This document shows positions 1-12,557 of a stretch of DNA of 64,000 nucleotides, piece after piece. A program made the position numbers and the translations under genes. Each line of letters opens with the position of its first letter. Positions within the stretch are counted from its first letter, which is position 1. The stretch covers positions 1,369,266-1,433,265 of the forward strand of contig NW_022098093.1 in NCBI RefSeq assembly GCF_002288925.2. The letters are read 5' to 3'. The stretch comes from Delphinapterus leucas (Eukaryota > Chordata > Mammalia > Artiodactyla > Monodontidae). Under the pieces are notes generated by a model that saw nothing but the letters and a program-made list of their open reading frames with translations, did no database searches and was not told the DNA's origin.

Positions 1-1441
1 TTTGTTGGAAGATTTTTAATCACAGTTTCAATTTCAGTGCTTGTGATTGTTCTGTTCATATTTTCTATTTCATCCTGGTTCAGTCTTGGAAGGTTATAGC
101 TTTATAAGAATTTGTCCATTTCTTGCAGGTTGACCATTTTATTGGCATACAGTTGCTTGTAGTAGTCTACTAGTATGCTTTGTATTTCTGCGGTGTCTGT
201 TGTAACTTCTTTTTCATTTCTAATTTTATTGATTTGAGTCCACTCCCTCTTTTTCTTGATGAGTCTGCCTAATTGTTTATCTTCTCAAAGAACCAGCTTT
301 TAGGTTCATTGACCTTTGCTATTGTTTTCTTTGTTTCTATTTCATTTATTTCTGCTCTGATCTTTATGATTTCTTTCCTTCTGCTAACTTTGAGTTTTGT
401 TTGTTCTTCTTTCTGTAGTTCCTATAGGTGTTAGGTTAGATTGTTTGTTTGAGATTTTTCTTGTTTCTTGAGGTAGCCTTGTATAGCTATAAACTTCCCT
501 CTTAGAACTGCTTTTGCTGCATCCCATAGGTTTTGGATTGTCGTGTTTTCATTGTCATTTGTCTCTAGGTATTTTTGGATTTCCTCTTTGATTTCTTCAG
601 TGAGCTCTTGGTTATTTAGTAACGTATTGTTTAGCCACCATGTGTCTTTGTTTTTTACGTTTTTTTCCCTATAATTGATTTCTAATCTCATAGCGTTGTG
701 GTCAGAAAAGATGCTTGATATGATTTCAATTTTCTTAAATTTACTGAGGCTTGATTTGTGACCCAAGATGTGATCTATCCCAGAAAATGATCAGTGCACA
801 CTTGAGAAGAAAGTGTAATCTGCTGTTTTTGGATGGAATGTCCTATAAATATCAATTAAATCTATCAGGTCTATTGTGTCATTTAAAGCTTGTGTTTCCT
901 TATTAATTTTCTGTTTGGATGATCTGTCTATTGGTGTAAGTGAGGTGTTAAAGTCCCCCACTATTATTGTGTTACTGTCGATTTCCTCATTTAGAGCTGT
1001 TAGCAGTTGTCTTATGTATTGAGGTGCTCCTATGTTGGGTGCATATATATTTATAATTTTTATATCTTCTTCTTGGATTGATCCCTTGATCATTATGTAG
1101 TGTCCTTCCTTGTCTCTTGTAATATTCTTTATTGTAAAGTCTGTTTTATCTGATATGAGTTTTGCTACTCCAGCTTTCTTTGGATTTCCATTTGCATGGA
1201 ATATCTTTTTCCATCCCCTCATTTTCAGTCCGTATGTGTCTCTAGGTCTGAAGTGGGTCTCTTGTAGACAGCATATATGTGGGTCTTGTTTTTGTATCCA
1301 TTCAGCAAGCCTGTGTCTTTTGGTTGGAGCATTTAATCCATTCACGTTTAAGGTAATTATCGATATGTATGTTCCTATGACCGTTTTCTTAATTTTTTGG
1401 GTTTGTTTTTGTAGGTCCTTTTCTTCTCTTGTGTTTCCCAC
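1..1441 (-). pseudogene. L1 ORF2 5' part (endonuclease domain, start of RT linker), interrupted
   Basis: ORF2p nicks target DNA with an APE-like endonuclease and then reverse-transcribes the L1 RNA. The endonuclease domain reads from 1441 with the recognisable TLNVNGLNAPTKR, CLQETH and IVGDFN segments. It is cut by an in-frame TGA at 791-793 (after FFSSVH) and resumes in the same frame at 766 with GHKSSLSKF and [10 protein letters not shown]. Further in-frame stops occur from position 431 leftward. The reverse transcriptase motif lies beyond the window. Confidence 0.85.
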
Positions 1442-1479
1442 TTAGAGAAGTTCCTTTAGCATTTGTTGTAGAGCTGGTT

Positions 1480-2342
1480 TGGTGGTGCCGAATTCTCTTA
1501 GCTTTTCTTGTCTGTAAAGCTTCTGATTTCTCCATCGAATCTGAACGAGATCCTTGTCAGGTAGAGTAATCTTGGTTGTAGGTTCTTCCCTTTCATCACT
1601 TTAAATATATCATGCTACTCCCTTCTGGCTTTTAGAGTTTCTGCTGAGAAATCAGCTGTTAACCTTATGGGAGTTCCCTTGTATGTTATTTGTCATTTTT
1701 CCCTTGCTGCTTTCAATAATTTTTCTTTGTCTTTAATTTTTGCTAATTTGATTACTATGTGTCTTGGCATGTTTCTCCTTGGGTTTATCCTGTATGGGAC
1801 TCTCTGCGCTTCCTGGACTTGGGTGGCTATTTCCTTTCCCATGTTAGGGAAGTTTTTGACTGTAATCTCTTCAAATATTTTCTCTGGTCCTTTCTCTCTC
1901 CCTTCTCCTTCTGGGACCCCTATAATGTGAATGTTGTTGTGTTTACTGTTGTCCCAGAGGTCTCTTAGGCTGTCTTCATTTCTTTTCATTCTTTTTTCTT
2001 TATTCTGTTCCACAGCAGTGAATTCCACCATTCTGTCTTCAAGGTCACTCATCCGTTCTTCTGCCTCAGTTATTCTGCTATTGATTCCTTCTAGTGTAGT
2101 TTTCATTTCAGTTATTGTATGGTTCATCTCTGTTTGTTCTTTAATTCTTCTAGGTCTTTCTTAAACATTTCTTGCCTCTTCTCGATCTTTGCCTCCATTC
2201 TTTTTCCAAGGTCCTGGATCATCTTCACTATCATTATTCTGAATTCTTTTTCTGGAAGATTGCCTGTCTCCACTTCATTTAGTTGTTTTTCTGGGGTTTT
2301 TTCTTGTTCTTTCTTCTGGTACAAAGCCCTCTGCCTTTTCAT
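1480..2342 (-). pseudogene. L1 ORF1 (nucleic-acid chaperone), frameshifted and nonsense-mutated
   Basis: L1 ORF1p is the trimeric RNA-binding chaperone of the retrotransposon. The coiled-coil N-terminus is open from 2342 to 2124; the frame then shifts by what looks like a 2-bp loss, and the coiled coil plus RRM region (with RNEDSLRDLWDN) continues from 2127 to 1693 in another frame. It ends at a TGA at 1693-1695, where an arginine codon followed by QITYKG is expected, consistent with CpG decay. The remaining C-terminal sequence continues without a long open frame to about 1480. Confidence 0.85.
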
Positions 2343-3749
2343 CTTGTCTGTCTTTCTGTGAATGTGGTTTTTGTTCTACAGGCTGCAGGATTATAGTTCT
2401 TCTTGCTTCTCCTGTCTTCTTGCTTTTGTAGTTCTTCTTGCTTCTGTTCTTCTTACTGCTGCTCTCTTCCCTCTGGTGGATGAGGCTATCTAAGAGGCTT
2501 GTGCAAGTTTCCTGATGGGAGGGACTGGTGGTGGGTAGAGCTGGCTGTTGCTCTGTTGGGAAGAGCTCAATAAAATTTTAATCCGCTTGTCTGCTGATGG
2601 TTGGGGCTGAGTTCCCTCCCTGTTGGTTGTTTGGCCTGAGGCACCCCAACACTGGAGCCTACCCGGCTCTTTGGTGGGGCTAATGGTAGACTCTGGGAGG
2701 GCTCACCCCCAGGAGTACTTCCCAGAACTTCTGCTGCCAGTGTCCTTGTCTTCACAGTGAGACACAGCCACCCCCTGCCTCTGCAGGAGACCCTCCAACA
2801 CTAGCAGGTAGGTCTGTTTCAGTCTCCTATGGGGTCACTGCTCCTTCCCCTGGGTCCCAATGTGCACTCTACTTTTTGTGTGCCCTCCAAGAGTGGAGTT
2901 TCTGTTTCTGCCAGTCCTGTTGAAGTCCTGCAATCAAATCCCGCTAGCCTTCAAAGTCTGATTCTCTAGGAATTCCTCCTCCCATTGCCAGACTGCCAGT
3001 TTGGGAAGCCTGATGTGGGGCTTGGAGCCTTCACTCCAGTGAGTGGACTTCTGTGGTATAAGTGTTCTCCAGTTTGTGAGTCACCCACCCAACAATTATG
3101 GGATTTGATTTTATTGTGATTGCGCCCCTCCTACCATCTCATTGTGGCTTCTCCTTTGTCTTCGGATGTGGGGTATCTTTTCGGGTGAGTTCCAGTGTCT
3201 TCCTGTTGATGACTGTTCAGCAGTTAGTTGTGATTCTGGTGTTCTTACAAGAGGGAACGAGAGCACGTCCTTCTACTCCACCATCTTGGTGATGGTTTTC
3301 TTGGGGGAGTTTTTCCAAAAATTGATATGCTGTGCTTTTTTAAATATCATGAAAATTTGGGTTCTCTTTGATGCTCTAATGTACAGGTCCTCCTAATATG
3401 CCTTTCTCTTGAGTCGTTAACGTCTACCCGATTCAATGAGCCACTGGTCATAGGATAATTAGACAGTAATGTTTTGACAGCCCATAAAAATAAAAGTTGT
3501 CAGCCATATACACCTTTAAAATTAGGAATGAACAATTATTTGTTCCTAATTACATAATCCAAATTCAGTCAACATGAAGCCATATTTTATTCATCTGAAA
3601 GACCATTTAAAAGATGCTGTCATTAAAAGATTGCTTTCTTATATTCTTTTTTTTTTTTTTTTAAAGAGCATAGACTTAGGAGTAGAGACCTCCTAAGGTG
3701 ATTCAGAGACTAATTAACCACTGCTGCTTAAACAGGAACATCAGATTAA

Positions 3750-3970
3750 AGCATCTTCATAGCTAACACTTACTGAGTATTGTTTTGTTCCAAACACTCT
3801 GTTAAGTGCTTCAGGTGTACTATTGCAATGTATCCTCACCAGTGAGTTTCCACTGTAATTCCTGTTTTACAGAGGAGTAAACTAAGGCTCAGATTGGGCC
3901 AGTACTTTAGCCCAAGACCTCTGACTGCTAGAACCTGACAGTCGACCTCTGTCTGACCTCACAAGTACTC
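3750..3970 (-). repeat. MIR SINE, degenerate
   Basis: The sequence resembles the reverse complement of a MIR: a 'cactctgttaagtgcttcag' stretch, a 'gttttacagaggagtaaac' stretch and an 'aaggctcag' stretch in the expected order. Boundaries are approximate. Confidence 0.65.
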
Positions 3971-6344
3971 AGTTATATCCCCTACCCTGTGCATCCACTA
4001 CTTCACAGAGACATTTTGAGGCACAAATGAAGAAACAGTCCTAGAATATGCTTTGGCATTCAATGATTGCATTCAACTCAATACCACAAATACCTACTGA
4101 GGACCTGCTGTGTGAAACCCAAGGGTAGAGAGAAACAGAAAAATATTTTAGAGATTACTTTTAAAGAGCTACACAGATGTGTTGCATTATTATTCCACGC
4201 ATTCTTTTTAATTTTTCTTGTTTTAATTTCCAGAACACATCAGTGTTATTCAAAATAGTTATAGGTCGGCATTTTAAAATTAGATAGGCAATTAGTGGTG
4301 TTTCTGGTCATCATGATGAAAAAGTCACTTTTCTTTTTATTTCCCTTGATAACCTTCTCTAAACTTCTGTTCTGATTCAGTCACCTGCAGTAATCTTTTC
4401 TTCCTGTGTCAGTACAAATGCCTTGGGCACATCTCTCTTCTTCATCATTTAAATTTAATGCTCAGACATTTAACATTTTCATATTTCAACCGGTTAGTGT
4501 ATTTAAGAGAATGTGCCTTCACTTGCTCCTTGAACGTACTTTTTAAAAATGTTTCAAGAAGTAACTTCCCAACTGTCAATAACTGGCAGTAATGCTGATT
4601 TTGTTTCCACTGTCGGCCAACTGATTCCACTTTCTTTACGACAAAAGCTTCAATTTGCTATTTTATGCGTAAGAAAATGTCCTGTGTAACAGCCGTTCTC
4701 TGAGTCTTAAACCTCCCTCTCTGCAGTCACTCACATGGAGAGCAGAAGAGTTAGAATGTCTGACCTTGGTCATAAACCCAAATGCACTGTTTGGCTACCT
4801 GAGTCACACAAGCAGAGTAAAGTATAGAAAGCCAAACAAGGACCCAATCCCAAATCCTCCAACTTCCATGTTATTATGCCTGTGGACTCCTATATCCTCT
4901 GCTTATAACTCAATTTGCTGAAAAAAATGGAGGGATCAAGTTGAACAAAAGAGAGTTAAAGGTTCAAATCCTTTCCGTTCCCACTGAGTTATTTTGCCTC
5001 CGTGCTCCACAAGCCAAACAGAGCTAGAGGCTGTCAGAAGGTTATAGAGACTCTGCATGCTCGTTATAACAAACCCGCCAGAATCTAGCCTATGGACGTT
5101 GTTAAGTATTTCTTTACTCATCACCTTAATTTGTTTATGAAACCATGTAAATATTTGATTTGCACCAGAGTTCTTCACTTTTTGTCATGTATGAGTCCAC
5201 CCTAGCAGAATGGGAATATAAATATACAGAATGCCAACATCCCAGTTTACATGTCTTTTAAAATCAAAATCCCTAATTATCATTTTGATTGACTCATTTC
5301 AAAAATCAGTTAAAAATCCCTGATATATTGGCAGTCAACGGTCAAAATATTCTTAAACCACTGATTTTCTTCATTTCTATTGATGTGAATTAGTACATTA
5401 TTTTAAATATGAGAAACTAAGAATATATTGTAACAAGAATTATAAATTTAACTTTTAGAGTGCCCTACCTCTAGTCAAAATTAAAAGCTGTCTTTCTAAT
5501 AGTCTACCCTTTCCTACCAAAAATAAATGGGTCTTTGGAAGGGGTCCTGCCTTTAACAACCTTCATCAAATTTAGAGATTATATTTAGATGTTAATGTAT
5601 CATTGGAAGCTCAAGGATTCAACTCTTTTTGTATAGATGTAGGCTGCTGTTAGCAAGCTCCACCTTCCTACAAGTTTTTACATTGCCAGTTATTAAGATA
5701 ATGTAATATACATTGTCATCATATATTGATACATACATCATATATATCATATCCTCATGAGTGTGCTAAATATATCAATATTCTTTGAATACCTACCTTT
5801 CCATCTAGAATTGAAGAAGATATTGAAATAAAGTACAGAATTCTCCATAAGAGAATTAGAGGTTTTTTTCTTATTGCCATTATTGATAAATAAGTAAAAA
5901 TAACAACAGCTATTCTCAAAGGTCAATGTGAGGAATCAAATTTGAAATTATGCAGCCTGGAATAAGAAGAAAAGCAGCATGCCAAAATGTTTCACAGGAA
6001 AAATATTTATAGTTTCTTCCAGTTTTCTATTCACAGAGAACACATATGCACAAGAAAAGGGAGGCACTTTAAAAGATTAAAATGTATACATGTGTAAGAT
6101 ATATGGATAAATACTTTAGGTGAATTGGTGTGTTTCAGAAGACCTGAGGGCAGTAATGAAAGCATAACAAAAAGCCTGACATATCCGTCTGGATGTGGGA
6201 TTTAATGCTGACTAGAGGGAACAGAGATTGGAGTTAAGAAGGCAGCTGAAGAATTTATCTCAGCTCTTGCATTTTCAAATAGATTTGGAGAGAAAATGGC
6301 TTTCATTCATTCAACAATTATTCACCAGAGACTATAAAGTTAAT
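3971..6344. other. Intronic sequence, nothing recognised
   Basis: AT-rich intron DNA. Short open frames here are chance. No repeat family was recognised with confidence. Confidence 0.5.
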
Positions 6345-6540
6345 AGCATGGGCAGCCTGCCTATGTTTGAGCCTCAGCTACACTGTGACTACCTGGGTAA
6401 TACTGGGCAAGTTATTTAACCTCTCTCTGCTCTCCATTTCTTCAGCTGTTAAATGAGGGGAGTAATAAAGTTGTTGAGGTGAGGATTAATTAAGTTAATA
6501 CGAGAAAGAGCTTAGAATGGGGTCAGCATATGGTACTCAC
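6345..6540 (+). repeat. MIR SINE
   Basis: Contains the MIR core in order: 'gggcaagttatttaacctc', 'ttaaatgaggggagtaata', 'gttgaggtgaggattaatta' and 'agagcttagaatgg'. It is old and diverged, in sense orientation. Confidence 0.8.
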
Positions 6541-7460
6541 TAGTAAGGTACTAAGGGAACACCAGAATAAGGAGGGAAGGCATCCTACTATCAAGTGCAT
6601 CTTCAGAAAACAGGAAAGGTGAAGAGAAGGATGAACCAAAAGTGCCCAGTTGATGATTCCACTAATGTTCAGTCTCATTCTCTGAAGTCAAGCATTATGG
6701 GCCAGAAGATGGTGCCAAAGCAGCTAAGGCAGCTGCAAACACAACTCATCACCAGCAATTCAGAGGGCCAAGTATATATAACAGTACAAAGTTTTCTTTA
6801 TTATCCCAACCAAACTAAAAATAAAATGAGCACTACACTTTATGTAATTTGATGATCCTGGTAACTTTTGTAGATCCTCCTATTAAGGCTATATATATCG
6901 TTTCATTTTAAAACATCATTACTTAACACCACAATTTGGAGTTTATGTTTTCGAATATTTAAACTACTGTGAAATGTTAAGAGTCTGGTTAGGTCTTGTT
7001 ATTTTTTCAATAAAACTTCAATGCATCTAACAATCAAAAATGACTATCGCACTTAGGGTATAATATTTTAAACTGGAATTTTCATAGTTAAGTTGTTAAG
7101 TGGGATTTAATATCATGAGATCCTTATATTATTGCACCAAAGTTTATTATTGTGGGAAAATTACTTTTGATTTAATTGCTTAATTACATTTTTTAAGAGC
7201 TAAATAATTCCTTGTTTAAGGTTAAACTTTGACCTTTAATATATTGAGTACTCTTTTATATTGGGTCCTAGGTCTGGTCTTTCAAATTAGTACTTTAGAT
7301 ATTGAATTTAAACCTTTGAATACTTATATCTTTATAAACTCCGCAGGACCCTAGACTACACCTCACTCATATTTTTATCCTTAAAGATATCTAGCACAGA
7401 TTTTGCACATTGGAAACAGTCAAATATTACTTCAATTAAGCTGCAGGGACCACAAAAGAT
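6541..7460. other. Intronic sequence, nothing recognised
   Basis: Very AT-rich intron with no convincing repeat, gene or RNA. Confidence 0.5.
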
Positions 7461-7476
7461 AAAAAACTGCTGTGTT

Positions 7477-7681
7477 GGGCTTCCCTGGTGGCGCAGTGGT
7501 TGAGAGTCCGCCTGCCGATGCAGGGGACGCGGGTTCACGCCCCCGTCTGGGAAGATCCCACATGCAGCGGAGCGGCTGGGCCCGTGAGCCATGGCCGTTG
7601 AGCCTGCGCGTCCGGAGCCTGTGCTCCGCAATGGGAGAGGCCACAAAAGTGAGAGGCCCGTGTACCATAAAAAAAAAAAAA
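7477..7681 (+). mobile_element. CHR-type cetacean tRNA-derived SINE, full length
   Basis: Starts GGGCTTCCCTGGTGGCGCAG, carries the A-box-like and B-box-like (GGTTCACGCCC) tRNA segments, the GAAGATCCCACATG tRNA-unrelated part and a poly(A) tail. A 16-bp target-site duplication (aaaaaactgctgtgtt) lies at 7461-7476 and 7682-7697, so the copy is recent and intact. Its tRNA-like promoter boxes are SINE boxes, not a tRNA gene. Confidence 0.95.
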
Positions 7682-7697
7682 AAAAAACTGCTGTGTT

Positions 7698-9239
7698 ATC
7701 TAAAAGCTGCCTCCCAATTTATTGATGTGGATGATTTGATATGGATATCATCGATAGCGTTTTGTGTTGTTGACAACTGAAAATCTAGTCTTTAAAGTTC
7801 AAGGATATATTAGATAGTAAACATATAAACCAAATCATCATGAAAGTCCTTCCACAGAAACTACCTCTGGAAATTTCACATCAAAATGACATAGGTATTT
7901 TATGATATAATAGCAGAAAACTCAAGCTTCCTTAGCGCAAACCAGAGAAATTAAAGATAACACAGTTAGTTGTATGTGCATAAACTAACAGGAAAGATAA
8001 AAATGAAAATATATAGCAAATAATATCACATCATAAAAGTTGGTTCCTTTAAGACTTTTACAAATGAAAAATCAGACATTATTTAGGATCTCAGTAGAAG
8101 AAAGTTTGAAACAAAATGAGAAAAAGCCGGAGTTCATTAATAGAAAACAAATTTTTTTCTTAAAATTCCTAAGCTACACTGTGCAGATAATTCAAGTGCT
8201 CAGTAAAAGAGAAATCATTTAAGACCTGAGAATGTTGATTGCAATGATTCACAAAAAAATCAACTATATAGAAAAATGGGATAACACAGAGAGAGAAAAA
8301 TTCTATATAACGACTAATTCTTTTTGTACCAACTATATATTCTTCTAATCAACATATTTTGAGTTCTCACAAGAAATATAATTATTTCTGGAAAATAATC
8401 ACATCTTAACTCTTTCTACTGTTTATATTATGAGTACAATTCAGAAGCGAACATGAAAGAGGAGATGCAAAGAAAGTTCTGCTTTAAAACAGTTATGCAA
8501 AACTTTAGCATGCTTTATTGTTTTCTTTTCATAAATCGTGAAGCATAAGAATCTGGCTCATTTACTTAATCTACATCCTAGGGTTTCTTTTTTGTTTTTC
8601 CAATGAAGATAAATACCCTCCAGGAAGCAAACTTTCCCTTTAGAAATCAAGTAAAGCAACTTTTATATTTGCATCTTCTCTAAGTTTGAGATTACTGCCA
8701 AATAAAAGTGTTTAAAATTTTTTAAAAAGAAATCAATAAGGTAGAGTGGAGTATAAGAAATTACTTTATTATCCATTTGTATCTTGAGTGTTCTATCTAC
8801 TCTCCCAACTGTGTGTATTCTGTAAAAAGAACAAAAGGGGGGAATCATTTACCGTGTATGAAAGCTATGATCTTGGTGATTACCAATCTACCTGCCTCTT
8901 AAAGGGAAATATTGTTTTAAAATCAAACCAAGAAAATGAAGTGACTTGGGCAGACTTCAGTGGCAGTACTTTATTCAGTTTTATCTCCTTTTCAACAGTC
9001 TAGACATCACTTACTTGAGTTTTAAAACAATAATGAGACAGTCAGAATCTTTACTGCAATTCAAACCATCAAGTAACTTCAAAGAAGGGGAGGGTGCTGG
9101 GTGGGAGGGACAGAACAGAAAACACAACACAAGGGAAATCATCCCCTGGTAGGTGAAGAGGCTTCTTAGATTGTTTTTTAGCAGAGTTTTATTGCAGAAA
9201 ATTTGTAATGAGATAGGAGCAGTGATAATATTTTTCCAC
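7698..9239. other. Intronic sequence, nothing recognised
   Basis: AT-rich intron with no repeat or gene that I could support. Confidence 0.5.
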
Positions 9240-9440
9240 ATTTTATCAAGTACTACAGTTTATAAAGTGTTTTCATGTGTACAAGCATTCCTCATGATCT
9301 GCCTAAGCACTCTTTCAGTTGAGCAGAATTCAATCCTTCTGGGTGTAAGGAAACAGAGTCCCAGAGGGGTTAAGAGACCACAGTGCCATTGCCAGCAGAG
9401 TGCCAAAGGTGAAGCTGGAGTCCATGCTTTTTGACATGGT
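9240..9440 (-). repeat. MIR-like SINE, degenerate
   Basis: Resembles reverse-strand MIR ('gtaaggaaacagagtcccag', 'ggggttaagagaccacagtg', then a tract like 'gaagctggagtccatgc'). Highly diverged. Confidence 0.5.
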
Positions 9441-10140
9441 TTAGTCTACTACTCTTCCCTTATACCACATTATTACCATGTTCAAGTAGTAGAGAGTATT
9501 TCAGGCATGGTGGGCAATGGAAGAGTAGCACAGGGCTTAGGAGTTGGAGCACTTGAATTTAGGGCACTAACATCACCATGAGCACACTTTCCCTAGCATG
9601 GCCATCCAGACAGCACACATTTTTCTTCACTGATTGTTTCCCAGTTATTCTCTTAAAGAAAAAACAAAAAACAAAGCTGTTCAAATTATTTAAAAATTTA
9701 TAAGCTACTCCCATGCAATAAAACTAAAAACTAGCTAATGAACTCATAATCATTTCTCCTAGAATTGCTCACCATTATTTCCTTGAGTATATGAGTGGGT
9801 TACACAATTCAGTTTAATCATCACTTATTGGACATGTACAGGATGCTTGAGAGTTATGAATTTGAATGAGAAATAGTCTCTCCCTAAATCAAACTACTTG
9901 TTTTATAAAGATATGGCTTTAACTTTTTAGATTCTAAGTAAGAATCTACATAAGAATATTATATCCAATATTTTTCTTTTTTTTTTCCAATATGTTTTTT
10001 ACCTTTGAAGAAAAACACATTTGGGGAAAAGTCCATTAACTAGTGAAGAGCATAATTTTTTTTAAATTTCTGCTGCTTGAATCATCATGTCTCAGATGTC
10101 TGCATTTATCTATTAATATTTTCTTCCAAAGTGTATTTTT
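9441..10140. other. Intronic sequence, nothing recognised
   Basis: Intron DNA with a few short A- or T-runs and no recognised element. Confidence 0.45.
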
Positions 10141-10173
10141 ACAGAGAGAAAGAGAGAGGAGGCAAGGGGACTG

Positions 10174-10200
10174 CGTGTGTGTGTGTGTGTGTGTGTGTGT
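10174..10200 (+). repeat. (GT)n microsatellite
   Basis: About 13 uninterrupted GT dinucleotides, preceded by a GA-rich purine tract from about 10143. Confidence 0.95.
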
Positions 10201-10644
10201 CCTTAGATTTGGTAAGTGCTGAAGAGATTACATTATAAGGCAAAAAGTAGGATTGTAATTGGTGAGTTACAATGCCTTACTAAATCAATTTCTGACTGGA
10301 TATCTGGCTCTCAGCTTGATTTACCACTGGCTTTTTTAAAATGAAAATGCTAGACTAAGCAGGAGGTCGGACTAATGTCTCAGTCTGCCAAAGACCTTGG
10401 TCTTCCAGAGCCAAGCAAAAGGCAGTAAACAACGCCTTTTTGGGGAAATAACTTCATGCAGTGAATAAACCAAAATGCATTTGTTTAATTGATAAATCCC
10501 AAATGAACAATAACATCTATTATAATTTGTACCATTTGTGCCAATAGAATTTACAAATAATTTAGCCTGGGGTCTAATATAATAATATAATGAATCCAGA
10601 AACGTTTATAATCATGGTAGGGAGTGCTTTTTGGTAGTATTCTC

Positions 10645-10870
10645 TGATGTGAGTCAGAGAGTGACTCTGATGGAGTCAGGCAGATCTTGGTAACCTCCCT
10701 GGCTCTGCTCTTAACTTTGGATAAGTTACTTAACCTCCCTAACCTCAGTTTCTCTGAAAAAAGTGGAGAAAATAAAGCTTACTTCCTGGAGTCATTATGA
10801 GTATTATTGATCAACAAACAAAGCATTCCTGCAGTACCTAACACATAGTAAATGTTCACCAAGTGTTAGT
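10645..10870 (+). repeat. MIR SINE
   Basis: Carries 'ggataagttacttaacctcc', 'cctcagtttctctg', 'gagtcattatgag' and 'cctaacacatagtaaatgtt' in MIR order. Confidence 0.8.
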
Positions 10871-10954
10871 TTTCTTCTTTCTTCACTGAAATTCTTGAAG
10901 GACCACATGCAGTTCCAGCTCACCTTGAATTCCAAAGGTAAAGAACTACCTTAG

Positions 10955-11072
10955 TGGGACTTCCCTGGCGGTCCAGTGGTTAGGACTCGGCACTTTCACT
11001 GCCATGGCCCCGGGTTTGATCACTGGTCAGGGAACTAAGATCCTCCCCCCCTCAAAAAAAGAACAACAAAAA
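10955..11072 (+). mobile_element. CHR-1-type SINE, short form
   Basis: Begins GGGACTTCCCTGGCGGTCCA and continues GTGGTTAGGACTCGGCAC, with a B-box-like GGGTTTGATCAC and an A-rich tail. The 11-bp target-site duplication aactaccttag lies at 10944-10954 and 11073-11083. This is the second, 'gactcggc' SINE type in the window, distinct from the 'gagagtccgcc' type. Confidence 0.9.
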
Positions 11073-11074
11073 AA

Positions 11075-11605
11075 CTACCTTAGCTTCCTATTGCTGCTGT
11101 AATGAATTACCACAAATTTAGTGGCTTAAAATAGTACAAGTTTATTATCTTATAGCTTTGGAGGTCAAAAGTCTGAAATGGGTTTCGCTAGGTTAAAATC
11201 AAGGTGCCGCAAGGTGTCTTTCTGGAGGCTGTAGGGGAGGAGCCGTTTCCTTGTCTTTTCGAGCTTCTAGAGGCTGACTACATTCCCTGGTTCATGGTCC
11301 CTTCCACCAAAGACAACAGCATAGCATCTTCAAATCTCTATCTCAGTTTCTCTCTCTGACCTCTGCTCCATCATCACATTTCCTTCTTTGACTCCAGCTC
11401 TCCCCTACTTCTTTCCCTTATAAGGACCCTGGTGATTACATTGGGCTCATGTGGTTAATCCAGGCCAGTCTCACTACTTCAAAATCTTTATCTTAATCAC
11501 ACTTGTAAAGTCTTTTTTGCCATGTAAGGTAACATAGTCATTGGTTCTGGGAATTAGGACATGAACATCTTTGGGAGAGCCATTATTCTGCTTACCACAA
11601 CTATT
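11075..11605. repeat. Ancient mammalian interspersed repeat, class unresolved
   Basis: The text 'cctattgctgctgtaatgaa' through 'ttaccacaaatttagtgg', 'ggaggtcaaaagtctgaaat' and 'ccttataaggaccctggtga' is a sequence type repeated many times in mammalian genomes. I recognise it as a medium-copy element, but cannot assign LTR or DNA transposon class by eye. The short SINE at 10955 inserted at its left edge. Confidence 0.55.
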
Positions 11606-11930
11606 ATAGCACTAAAGTTTTGTTCGTTTAATAGTTACTCTGGTACTTTTGACATTAAATTCAAGGTATTGAGTGTAAAGGATGTCAAGGGAATTAATAC
11701 ATTTCTTCTGAGTTTAGATTTAAAATTCTTTTGCTTTTAGCAGTTTTGTCAAAAATTCTCCTTCATATAACACAAGGTCTGTTTCAGTGCTTATTAAATC
11801 TAACAAAGGTAAAAGATTGAATTGAGTGGGGTCATGTGGAATCTCTGCAAATGCAGAGCACTTTACGGTATTATATGAACGCATTTTTAAAGTTACAAGG
11901 TACGCAATGAGGAAAAAAAGATGGAAGGAT

Positions 11931-12013
11931 AGATTAGATAGATAATAGATAGATAGATGATAGACGATATTGATAGATAGATAGATGATATTAATAGATA
12001 GATAGATAGATAT
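11931..12013 (+). repeat. (TAGA)n microsatellite, compound
   Basis: Interrupted TAGA/GATA tetranucleotides with TGATA interruptions. It abuts the left end of the following MER20. Confidence 0.95.
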
Positions 12014-12023
12014 AGGATTCAAT

Positions 12024-12225
12024 CAGTGGTTCTCAAAGGAGGCTATTTTGCCCCCCAGGGGACATTTGGCAACGTCTGGAGACATTTTTGGTGGTCACAA
12101 CTTGAAAGGTGCTACAGGTATCTAGTGCGTAGGGGCCGGGGATGCTGCTAAACATCTTATAATACACAGAATAGAGTTACCAGCCCAAAATGTTAATAGT
12201 GCAGAGGTCAAAAAATCCTGAATTA
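12024..12225 (+). mobile_element. MER20 (hAT-Charlie non-autonomous DNA transposon)
   Basis: Runs from 'cagtggttctcaaagg' through 'ttttgccccccaggggacat', 'gctgctaaacatcttataat' and 'cagcccaaaatgttaatagt'. The length of about 200 bp and the segment order match MER20. Confidence 0.8.
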
Positions 12226-12344
12226 GATAGATCTGTGTAACTCAGCACTTAAGATATTGTTTGGTACAGCATAAACCTTTAATGAATGTCATAGAACTGA
12301 ATGTAAATATGCAGAGAAAATATGTATGTTGCAGTTAACAGACT

Positions 12345-12557
12345 AGACTGTGGTGTCAGACTGCCTGGACTCCAATCCTTCTCCCGTTGGTTGTATGATT
12401 CTGAGAAGTTACTAAACTCTTACCTTGCCTCAGTTTCCTCATCAGTTGAGGTGATAGGAAGAGGGTCATAATGAGTAACAAATTATATAATCTGTGTAAC
12501 AGCAGCACATTTCCTGGCCCAAAGGATGGGCTTCATAAATGTCTGCTATTATTACTT
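12345..12557 (+). repeat. MIR SINE
   Basis: Contains 'gactgcctggactccaatcc', 'cctcagtttcctcatcagtt' and 'ttcataaatgtctgctatta' in MIR order. Confidence 0.8.

Larger units (their letters stand above)
1..3290 (-). mobile_element. LINE-1 retrotransposon, 5' end intact, 3' part beyond the left edge, inactivated
   Basis: The element reads right to left: a roughly 950-bp GC-richer 5'UTR (about 3290-2343), ORF1 (2342 to about 1480) and the start of ORF2 (1441 to 1). The right end carries the usual mammalian L1 5' terminus, so the copy was inserted full length at its 5' end. Both ORFs are broken, so it is a dead but fairly young copy. The reverse transcriptase core and 3'UTR lie outside the window. 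It sits in antisense orientation within the large upstream intron of the cadherin gene. Confidence 0.9.

Noticed and set aside
7477..7560. tRNA-like A and B boxes in the SINEs
   Set aside because: They are the tRNA-derived heads of SINEs with poly(A) tails and target-site duplications, not tRNA genes.
7432..7668. Repeated open frames with PADAGD or RSAACGIFPD text at many places
   Set aside because: These are translations of the CHR SINE body in different frames, with no coding constraint.
11931..12013. Possible CRISPR-like regular repeat
   Set aside because: The units are 4-bp TAGA microsatellite steps without spacers, in vertebrate DNA.
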